From positions 1 to 12,780 of the forward strand of contig NZXL01000006.1 in NCBI GenBank assembly GCA_002697705.1: 12,780 nt of DNA, read 5' to 3'. The stretch is from Methanobacteriota archaeon (GTDB lineage: Archaea > Thermoplasmatota > Poseidoniia > Poseidoniales > Poseidoniaceae). Position 1 is the first letter of the stretch, and each line of letters begins with the position of its first letter. A program made the translations under genes and the position numbers. This document shows positions 1 to 5,957 of this stretch, piece after piece. The notes beneath the pieces were generated by a model. It was not told where the DNA came from and did not search any database. It saw only the letters and a list, made by a program, of their open reading frames with translations.

Positions 1-614
1 AGGCGTTGACGTTCTTCTTCCAAGGCTTTGTTTGCTGCTTGTTCTACTTCGAATTGCTTAGTCATTGCATCTAATTGACTCTTCAGACTTCTAACTTCAT
101 CTGCTGTAACAGAGGTTAGCCCCGCTTCAGCAGCCTTTTCTAAAGCATCAACCATTTGTGATATTCGCCCTTCCATTTCCCCAATTACCTCGTCTTGTTG
201 AGAAGTTAAATCTCTTAATTGGCTGGTCTCCCTTTCTAAGTTAGAACGCTCTTCATGAGATAGAGAGGATTGTTGAGCAGCTAAATCTTGTCTTGCATCT
301 GATAACAAACGCTCAAGATGAACAATTTTACTTTGGCTTTCCTCAAGGTCTCCTTCGACTTGATTGAGGCGGGAGATCTCTGGAGCAACCATGTCTTCTC
401 GCTCTGCCAAGTCCAATTCAACAACACGCAGCCTTTGCTTTACAGAAACCATTTCTTCATTTCTTTTCGATAACTCATCCCAGGCGATTAAAACCTCTTC
501 AACAAGCTGTTCTACAGGGTATCCTTGAAGCATCCCTTCAAGCGCAGCGCGCTCTTCATTGGAAGAATCTCCAATACGTCGAATCCCATTTGGTGTCGAG
601 GCAGCGCCAGTCAT
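1..614 (-). CDS. Long coiled-coil protein, N-terminal part (runs off left edge)
   Basis: This reading frame is open from an ATG at 612-614 to the window edge, giving 204 codons without a stop. It begins MTGAASTPNGIRRIGD. Residues 1-30 look flexible. From about residue 33 (PVEQLVEEVLIAWDEL) nearly everything reads as heptad-rich, charged helix full of E, Q, L, K and R, with almost no glycine or proline except a break near residue 165 (EAGLTSVTADEV). An AGGTG Shine-Dalgarno at 619-623 sits 4 nt before the ATG, the same type and spacing as the actin gene upstream, and 95 nt separate the two genes, so co-transcription is likely. I recognise no family. The pairing of actin-like protein and coiled coil recalls other cytoskeletal modules (for example crenactin with its coiled-coil arcadin), so a filament partner or scaffold is an inference. 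The C-terminus is not visible. Confidence 0.85.
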   Translation of the reverse strand, partial: MTGAASTPNGIRRIGDSSNEERAALEGMLQGYPVEQLVEEVLIAWDELSKRNEEMVSVKQRLRVVELDLAEREDMVAPEISRLNQVEGDLEESQSKIVHLERLLSDARQDLAAQQSSLSHEERSNLERETSQLRDLTSQQDEVIGEMEGRISQMVDALEKAAEAGLTSVTADEVRSLKSQLDAMTKQFEVEQAANKALEEERQR

Positions 615-709
615 ACAACACCTATCGACTATCAACCACTCTTGAACTTTCCCAATCAATCGACCCCAAAAAGGCCGTATTCAGCACCTTATTGAAAAAA
701 CCGCTAAAA

Positions 710-1714
710 TTAATTAATTGCGGTGTACATATCATCTGGCATTTCACCAGCGAGTTTCAAAGCACCATTAGCAACAGAGCCAATAGCATCTTCAACACAC
801 CATACATTGACATCACCGATGTCAGCAATTTCATCAGCGATTCTTCCAGAGACGCCATCGATTAGAGAGCCGCCACCAGATAGGATGATGTTGTTTCTTA
901 AGACAGGTTGGTACTCAGGGTCTGCTCCAGCAATGATCTTCTTGATTGCATTTCCAACTAGAGGGATAATCATTTCACAAGCTTCTTGGATTAGGTCTCC
1001 AACATCTACGACTTGCTTCTTTCCTTCAACGGACAACTCAACCATTACTTCTCTAGCATCGCCAGAAACATAGGAAGACTCTTCTTTCCATTTTCTAACC
1101 ATGTCTTTAGTGATTTGAGCACCAGTATATTTCTTCTTGATTAGTTCCATTAGTTTTAGGTCCAACCAATCTCCAGCTTCTTGGATTGTAACTTGGTCTT
1201 CTTCATTCGGGAATGTACCGTAAATTCTAGCGATATCTGTTGTTCCTGCACCGATATCAACAACGATTGAACTCGCTATTTCATCAATTCCATAAGCGGT
1301 TGCGAATGGCTCAGTAACGACCATTATTGCGTTTACTTGGCCACGTAGGGTTGCTACTAGGTTTGACTTATCAGTAAATGAAACGTGACTTGGAGAACAT
1401 ATGACTCCAAAAACCTCATCGTATTCTTCAGGGTCTACGGTTTCTAGTAAATGGGATACGAAAGCCTTAGCAGCAGCCAAGTTTGCTTCATCATCTTGAG
1501 CAACACCAGCAGCCATTGGGCGGTATAGGTTACAAGCCAATTTATTCTTCAATGCGTCGTTTCCAAAAAGAACATCGCGGCCAAGAAAGTTTCTAGCCAC
1601 AGGGTCTTTTGGTCTTCCAACTATTGTTTCAATAGTGTGGCTAGCGCCAGCACTTGATGCAATAGTCGACTGATAGGTTCCAAGGTCAATTCCAACGTAT
1701 AAACGGTCACTCAT
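710..1714 (-). CDS. MamK/MreB-like actin family ATPase
   Basis: This is a 334-residue actin-fold ATPase expected to form cytoplasmic filaments. The actin core motifs are visible: phosphate 1 at residues 10-17 (DLGTYQST), phosphate 2 at 153-160 (DIGAGTTD) and the adenosine loop at 279-285 (SGGGSLI). Compared from memory with bacterial MamK, several segments match closely: LYVGIDLGT, VGRPKD, VVTEPF..AYG, IVVDIGAGTTDI followed by G.FP..EDQVT, and the C-terminal GAL.LA.E.P. MreB lacks the EDQVT stretch. I therefore favour a MamK-like clade over MreB, ParM or crenactin. I chose the ATG at 1714 (MSDRLYVG) because GGTGAT at 1719-1724 matches the anti-SD and lies 4 nt upstream; two upstream in-frame ATGs fall in a palindrome and have no ribosome binding site. 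A coiled-coil gene follows downstream. No other magnetosome-type gene is present, so a magnetic function is not implied. Confidence 0.9.
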   Translation of the reverse strand: MSDRLYVGIDLGTYQSTIASSAGASHTIETIVGRPKDPVARNFLGRDVLFGNDALKNKLACNLYRPMAAGVAQDDEANLAAAKAFVSHLLETVDPEEYDEVFGVICSPSHVSFTDKSNLVATLRGQVNAIMVVTEPFATAYGIDEIASSIVVDIGAGTTDIARIYGTFPNEEDQVTIQEAGDWLDLKLMELIKKKYTGAQITKDMVRKWKEESSYVSGDAREVMVELSVEGKKQVVDVGDLIQEACEMIIPLVGNAIKKIIAGADPEYQPVLRNNIILSGGGSLIDGVSGRIADEIADIGDVNVWCVEDAIGSVANGALKLAGEMPDDMYTAIN

Positions 1715-1718
1715 TTTA

Positions 1719-1724
1719 ATCACC
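1719..1724 (-). promoter_or_regulatory. Shine-Dalgarno GGTGAT of the actin-like gene
   Basis: Read on the minus strand this is GGTGAT, which matches the 3' part of the extended AGGAGGTGATC Shine-Dalgarno. It lies 4 nt from the ATG at 1714 and decides that start over the in-frame ATGs at 1732 and 1726. Confidence 0.7.
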
Positions 1725-1738
1725 ATCCGCATGCGGAT
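1725..1738. promoter_or_regulatory. Perfect 14-bp palindrome ATCCGCATGCGGAT next to the actin RBS
   Basis: The sequence equals its own reverse complement over 14 bases and directly abuts the GGTGAT ribosome binding site of the actin-like gene. As DNA it could be an operator for a dimeric repressor near the transcription start. As RNA it could fold into a 5-bp stem with a CAUG loop beside the Shine-Dalgarno. Which of these applies, if either, is not determinable here. Confidence 0.5.
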
Positions 1739-1825
1739 ATGTTGGCGAGAACGACATTGAACTTCAAGGTTGACCCTAAGAAAAGACCAATAAAATCCCT
1801 AAAATTATTCAAGAATGCTGAGCAG
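1739..1825 (-). other. Intergenic region between subtilase and actin-like gene
   Basis: These 87 bases are AT-rich. On the minus strand they carry T-rich runs (around 1775-1800, including TTTTATTGG and TTTTCTT) that could end subtilase transcription by archaeal oligo-T termination and/or contain a weak TATA element for the actin gene. No strong hairpin and no canonical TTTAWATA box was found, so the assignment stays open. Confidence 0.35.
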
Positions 1826-4800
1826 TCACTCACTTTCTATGCCCTCGGCATAATTATCATCAGCCTCAGAAGATTTTACGTTATTCGCGCCGAATTCAAC
1901 ACCTAAAACAGGAACATTTGTTGACCAAATTCTTGCCATAAAAATACTAATTCCAATCAAACCAACAACCCCCCACATCAAGGCTCTTCTTTGAGTAACA
2001 TTCCAATCCTCATCTTTTACCCCTTTTTTCTCCTCTTCTTCGAGTAAAGGATTTTTCCATTCTGCGATAAATATTGAATCATCATCGATGTAGAAAGGTT
2101 CAGTATTGCTTTCAGGGGATTGATTGAGACTTTGAGTGTGGATTTGTATATGCATCTCTTTTCCAGTTACATCAAATATCGGTAAATCATCGGGAATCAA
2201 CCAAGTACATCGAAATTCATTACTCACATTTGCAAATTCATCAAAGTCACAATTTGCAATCGGGAAGAAGGAAGATTCGCTAGAATTTTGATGTAACATT
2301 ATTCTCGCACCTGTTTTGAATATATCTCCATCTAAATCTTCGATAGACCAAGAAATCGTTACACTATTACTCCACACCAAACCATCAAGTCCCGAAATAA
2401 TGACTTGATTTATTGCTGGAGGATTATCGATGGGCCTACAACCAAAATGGTCAACTGGAAAGTTTGAGTCGACCACCAAGGTCTCACATAGATCTAAATC
2501 ATCACCGATGCCATCACCATCTGAATCGTCAATACATCCATCTTGATTTACATCATATCCAGTAGAATATTGATTTATACAGATGTCAATATTATCTTTT
2601 ATCCCATCACCATCAGAATCATCAATACAACCATCGTTATCATTATCCCATTGTAGGGGATTTTCATTTGGACATGAGTCTATAATATTAGCAAAACCAT
2701 CCCCGTCGGAATCTTCCCAATTCAAAGAGTCTCGAATAACACCTTTTACAGCGAGAGCAAAACCAACCCTATCGCCACCCATTCCAGTGTATCCTGGATT
2801 TTGACCAGGGGTGACATATCTAGCTCGAACCTCGACATCTAACCATTCGATGCCGGCCAAATCTTCGGATGAAAATTTTATTTCTACCGTGGTTTCATTT
2901 TCATTTGGAAATAGAACGGTATCATCTAAGTTTATACTAGCATTATACCATTTTGACATACCATCGCCATCATATTGATTTCCTACAGTAACATAACCAT
3001 CCGAAGTACGAACAACCAATTGTAAATCTTCAACTAAGTAAGGTTCTGGCGAGGAAGTAAAAGACATAGTTACTCTAACATCATCCCCATTTGGCACAAG
3101 TCGCTTTGTCCAGTTCTGGCCAGTTGCTAAAAACGGGCCGGCGGCACCCGAACCATCCCAGGGTAAAGCAATCAGGTCTTCCAACGTAGAGACTCCATCG
3201 GAACGGTGGTTAAGCCATTGGGATGGAGTTTTATCCTCAAGTCTAAAACTGTCGTGAATCCATATATCGTCACCTGGAGATACATCTCCCAACTTTACTT
3301 CAGATAGCACAGTGTCCACATCGATTAATTCAGACAGATTCAAAACCCCAAAACCAGATTCATAATTCCTTTTAGTATAGTTCCCATCATCCGCTAATTG
3401 GGTTGTAGCAATAGACAATATCGACTTTAACAAAGGCCCTGATGGAATAAAACCATCTCCTAACTCGATGGTATTATCATATAGAGTTGCCCAACTTGGA
3501 CTAATTTCTGAAACATTAACAGCAGTAGTATTTTCATTTGCCCCCATCAACCAACCATCTTGAACCATTTGTTGAACAACGCCGGCAAAAGAAGCTGCAG
3601 TTGGAGTTGACATACTCGTTCCACTCGAAGATCGCAAGTCGTTATTGTAGGAGTCCTCGATACCATCCGCTCGAGCAGATTGAATTGAAACGCCGGGCGC
3701 TATTGCAAATATCCCATAACTGCCAGATTCGGTAGGCCCAATAGAAGAAGAGGCCCATAAAGCCGGGTCAGCCGTTTTAGTTGATGCTCCAACCGCAACA
3801 ACATTTCTTGCATTAGCAGGCTCCAAAAGTGCCCCGCCGGTATTTCCTGGAGCAATAAATGCCAGAGACCACGGCATCAAAGCAGACCATGCATCGAACT
3901 CCGCAGAACGAGCAGTATATTCTGTGGTATCATCGCCCCAAGAATTTGAGTGAATGATTCCACCTAGAAAAGCCGCTTCACTGAGTAATTCTGAAACATT
4001 ATCCGGCGGAACCCAACCTTCTGCCGAAACGATATCTTGAACTATAATTTGAGCATTATGGGCCATTGCTGAAGCATTACTAGGAACGGTGCCATTTCTA
4101 TAATCATAAACATCAAAACAGGCTAAAGAGCCAGCAGTATGAGTTCCATGCCTGAAATTTATATGACCCATGGTATCTGCTGAATCTATGGAATTATTCA
4201 AGAACAATATCTTTCTATGTTCTAGGCCAAATTCGCCAACACCTTCTGTTGAATTAATTCCATCAGAACCATAACTCCCTGCACTTGTTGCATTTCTAAA
4301 ACATGCATGGTCATAATCAATCCCACTATCAGCAATCCCCAATATTACTCCGGTGCCATTTAATCCTAGAGACCATTGAACAGGCTGGGAAATGGTTCCA
4401 TCTCCCATCAAGCTAGCCGCCTGCACATTTCTTGAACTAGATTCTAATTTAGGCTCTAGCCACAAAAGACCATCTAGGTTTAGCAACTCACTTAATTCGA
4501 TGCCAATTGAATTGGTATCGATTAATTCACGGTGAGGTATTAGCGAATCATAAATCTCCAAATTTGGATCGATATCAACGCCCATTTGCTTAAAATTCCA
4601 AATTAAAAACTCAGCACCCGAGGGCGGCAGATTTGGCTCAAAAACAACCCACACCTCTCCCTCATACGCCTCATAATTTATCAGACCCCCACGCCATTCT
4701 GCGGCAAGACTATCCTGAATTATAGTTCCTGGAAAGTTTAGATCGCTATTTCTTGAATCCCAAGCTAGCAACTCTTGTGGAGTTAGTAAACGTAAGGGCG

Positions 4801-4978
4801 TAATTCCATGATTTTCTAAATCATCCCACATCTCTTGACTCCATGGCCCTTCCATTGCCTCGATAATTATTTCTTGTCCGGAGAAATTATCTATGTCTTC
4901 AGGGGAATCAATGCCGACTAGTATCGCACTTGCAAGCGGCACGATTAGTAAAACCGCCAGTAAAAGAGCCCCCCGCAT
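1826..4978 (-). CDS. Exported, membrane-anchored subtilisin-like serine protease (S8) with calcium-binding repeats
   Basis: This is a 1050-residue secreted endopeptidase likely acting on extracellular protein. From the chosen start (MRGALLLAVLLIVPLASA) there is a signal peptide, then a propeptide-like region to about residue 190. The S8 domain follows, with catalytic Asp217 (IADSGID), His277 (RHGTHTAG), oxyanion Asn345 (HSNSWG) and Ser455 (SGTSMSTP), so the triad is intact. A beta-rich region lies between about 580 and 740. Residues 756-847 hold three DSDGDG...C units typical of thrombospondin type 3/Ca-binding repeats. A single membrane helix at about 999-1018 and a short tail end the protein, so it is probably tethered to the cell surface. 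A longer frame starting at 5029 would bury the signal peptide behind 17 residues and run toward the divergent ribosomal gene; I reject it. There are many N-x-S/T sites, consistent with surface glycosylation. Confidence 0.93.
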   Translation of the reverse strand: MRGALLLAVLLIVPLASAILVGIDSPEDIDNFSGQEIIIEAMEGPWSQEMWDDLENHGITPLRLLTPQELLAWDSRNSDLNFPGTIIQDSLAAEWRGGLINYEAYEGEVWVVFEPNLPPSGAEFLIWNFKQMGVDIDPNLEIYDSLIPHRELIDTNSIGIELSELLNLDGLLWLEPKLESSSRNVQAASLMGDGTISQPVQWSLGLNGTGVILGIADSGIDYDHACFRNATSAGSYGSDGINSTEGVGEFGLEHRKILFLNNSIDSADTMGHINFRHGTHTAGSLACFDVYDYRNGTVPSNASAMAHNAQIIVQDIVSAEGWVPPDNVSELLSEAAFLGGIIHSNSWGDDTTEYTARSAEFDAWSALMPWSLAFIAPGNTGGALLEPANARNVVAVGASTKTADPALWASSSIGPTESGSYGIFAIAPGVSIQSARADGIEDSYNNDLRSSSGTSMSTPTAASFAGVVQQMVQDGWLMGANENTTAVNVSEISPSWATLYDNTIELGDGFIPSGPLLKSILSIATTQLADDGNYTKRNYESGFGVLNLSELIDVDTVLSEVKLGDVSPGDDIWIHDSFRLEDKTPSQWLNHRSDGVSTLEDLIALPWDGSGAAGPFLATGQNWTKRLVPNGDDVRVTMSFTSSPEPYLVEDLQLVVRTSDGYVTVGNQYDGDGMSKWYNASINLDDTVLFPNENETTVEIKFSSEDLAGIEWLDVEVRARYVTPGQNPGYTGMGGDRVGFALAVKGVIRDSLNWEDSDGDGFANIIDSCPNENPLQWDNDNDGCIDDSDGDGIKDNIDICINQYSTGYDVNQDGCIDDSDGDGIGDDLDLCETLVVDSNFPVDHFGCRPIDNPPAINQVIISGLDGLVWSNSVTISWSIEDLDGDIFKTGARIMLHQNSSESSFFPIANCDFDEFANVSNEFRCTWLIPDDLPIFDVTGKEMHIQIHTQSLNQSPESNTEPFYIDDDSIFIAEWKNPLLEEEEKKGVKDEDWNVTQRRALMWGVVGLIGISIFMARIWSTNVPVLGVEFGANNVKSSEADDNYAEGIESE
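2438..2713 (-). repeat. Three tandem DSDGDG-C units (thrombospondin type 3-like) inside the subtilase gene
   Basis: Three coding repeats of roughly 28-31 codons start DSDGDGFANI, DSDGDGIKDN and DSDGDGIGDD. Each has a Cys 13-14 residues into the unit and a second, unit-final Cys (DGCID, DGCID, FGCRP). The DNA copies at about 2512-2543 and 2605-2636 are still visibly similar (CCATCACCATC-GAATC-TCAATACA-CCATC), suggesting duplication. Asp spacing fits Ca2+ coordination and paired Cys fit disulfides. Confidence 0.8.
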
Positions 4979-5046
4979 AATACTACTCAAACACTCAATC
5001 TTTGTCAAACTCGCGCATGATTCGTGCAATTTCCCGCGCCGTCGCG

Positions 5047-5052
5047 TTTAAA
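5047..5052 (+). promoter_or_regulatory. TATA box (TTTAAA) of the L18Ae-pfdA-ftsY operon
   Basis: TTTAAA lies 30 to 25 bases before the ATG at 5077, the usual archaeal TATA distance to a transcription start. This would place the start at or next to the A of the ATG, giving a leaderless transcript. No Shine-Dalgarno precedes this ATG, which agrees. Confidence 0.65.
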
Positions 5053-5076
5053 CCATGTTTGCCAGTCGCCGTCTCG

Positions 5077-5349
5077 ATGAAGGCCTATCGAGTATCCGGA
5101 ATTGCACCATTTGGAAGCATGAGACAGAAGTTTTCTCTAGAATTTGCTGCAGAAAACAAAGAAGATGCTGAACATCAAGCATATTCAGTAATCGGCTCCC
5201 GCCACAAGGCAAAGCGCCGAGCGATTAAAATCGATACCGTTGAAGAAATAGACCCTAGAACATCTCTAGAGCCAAGAATTCAACATCATTTTAGAGAGCA
5301 TATCGAAGCCGCTGGCGGCAGATTGGCTCCAGTTGCAGAAGAAGAATGA
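5077..5349 (+). CDS. rpl18a: Ribosomal protein L18Ae/LX (eL20 family)
   Basis: A 90-residue large-subunit ribosomal protein. The core MKAYRVSG..P.G....KFSLEF..ENKEDAEHQAYSVIGSRHKAKRRAIKI is the archaeal LX/L18Ae signature: a beta strand with YRV/SG, then QKF..E, then an A-rich helix, then GS.H..KR..I.I. Archaeal members are often about 60-80 residues, so the acidic tail after residue 60 (RIQHHFREHIEAAGG...AEEE) is a modest extension. I start at 5077 rather than at an in-frame ATG at 5002, because the 25 extra residues do not look like this family and the TTTAAA box fits a leaderless start at 5077. It is first in an operon with prefoldin alpha and FtsY, an order known from many euryarchaea. 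Confidence 0.92.
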   Translation: MKAYRVSGIAPFGSMRQKFSLEFAAENKEDAEHQAYSVIGSRHKAKRRAIKIDTVEEIDPRTSLEPRIQHHFREHIEAAGGRLAPVAEEE

Positions 5350-5353
5350 TTCC

Positions 5354-5374
5354 GTCGACTTTTTCTAAGTCGAC
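5354..5374 (+). promoter_or_regulatory. Stem-loop between L18Ae and prefoldin genes
   Basis: GTCGACTT at 5354-5361 pairs with AAGTCGAC at 5367-5374, giving an 8-bp stem around a 5-nt TTTCT loop. It begins a few bases after the L18Ae stop and ends 22 bases before the prefoldin ATG. No T run follows, so it is not a typical terminator; it could be an mRNA processing site, a 3'-end stabiliser or a translational control element. Confidence 0.5.
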
Positions 5375-5396
5375 TACATCTCGGGGTTGAAGTAGC

Positions 5397-5948
5397 ATGG
5401 TTGACCGTAGTGAGTTACAACAAAAAGCGAGGTTGGTTGAGAGCCACCGTCAGCATTTAGATGAGTTACAAAAAAGGATGGAAGATGTTTCAGCTGTAGT
5501 TTCAGAACATCAGATTACCAATGAGATTCTAACAAGACTTTCAGATATGGCAGATAATGGTGAAGCAGGAGCCCACGTTACAATTGGTTCTGGAGTGACT
5601 TTGCAGTATAAACACCAAGGAAAAGATCAAGGTACAGCACTTATCGATTTAGGTAGCGGTGTTTTTGGCGAACGCAAATGGAGCGAAGCAGCAGAAATTA
5701 TCGAAAAAAGAAAAGACGATTTCATTCAATTACACGAATCACTGTTAAAGCAAGCAGGTTCTATTGAAGAAAGACTTGGTAAATTGGCTACGGAATTCAA
5801 CGCTGCTGCAGAAAAATTACAGGCGCAAAATCAACCAGCGCCAGAAGCCCAAGCGCTAGAAACTTCTAGTAAACCCGAGAGTGAACAAAAACCACAACCT
5901 CGCAGAAGAGGCTCTATGTTTGGTGGAGAACTTACATTAGATGATTGA
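5397..5948 (+). CDS. pfdA: Prefoldin subunit alpha with extended C-terminal tail
   Basis: This is a subunit of the hexameric prefoldin chaperone, which captures nascent proteins in the cytosol. Residues 1-55 form an N-terminal coiled-coil helix (LQQKARLVESHRQHLDELQKRM). Residues 58-100 give the beta hairpin region (GAHVTIGSGVTLQY, GTALIDLGSGVFGERKW), where the G-S-G-V turns fit the alpha-type subunit. Residues 102-142 form the second helix. The family is usually about 140-150 residues; this one has 183, with a 40-residue Q/P/E-rich tail ending RRRGSMFGGELTLDD. The start is preceded only by a weak GGGG/GGTT stretch. It sits between L18Ae and ftsY, which is the standard archaeal order and is strong support. 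The tail may be disordered and its role is unknown. Confidence 0.9.
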   Translation: MVDRSELQQKARLVESHRQHLDELQKRMEDVSAVVSEHQITNEILTRLSDMADNGEAGAHVTIGSGVTLQYKHQGKDQGTALIDLGSGVFGERKWSEAAEIIEKRKDDFIQLHESLLKQAGSIEERLGKLATEFNAAAEKLQAQNQPAPEAQALETSSKPESEQKPQPRRRGSMFGGELTLDD

Positions 5949-5957
5949 GGCTTTGAA

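Noticed and set aside
590..865. Open frame on the plus strand between and across the coiled-coil and actin genes
   Set aside because: It lies antisense to the start of one gene and the end of another, with no ribosome binding site or domain signal.
710..1714. A magnetosome gene cluster
   Set aside because: Only the MamK-like actin is present; none of the membrane, transporter or iron genes of magnetosome islands is seen in the window.
1715..1732. Longer start of the actin-like gene (MRMVIK before MSDR)
   Set aside because: The extra codons lie in the palindrome and ribosome binding site; GGTGAT 4 nt before the ATG at 1714 fits much better, and family members start close to the first strand.
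2438..2713. CRISPR-like or intergenic tandem repeat
   Set aside because: The repetition is in frame and encodes DSDGDG calcium-binding units within the subtilase; there are no constant repeats with unique spacers.
4979..5029. Longer start of the subtilase (MHESCASLTKIECLSSI)
   Set aside because: It would place 17 non-hydrophobic residues before an otherwise perfect signal peptide and occupy the divergent promoter region.
5002..5076. Extended N-terminus of L18Ae
   Set aside because: The 25 extra residues do not match the family, and the TTTAAA box at 5047-5052 predicts transcription starting at 5077.
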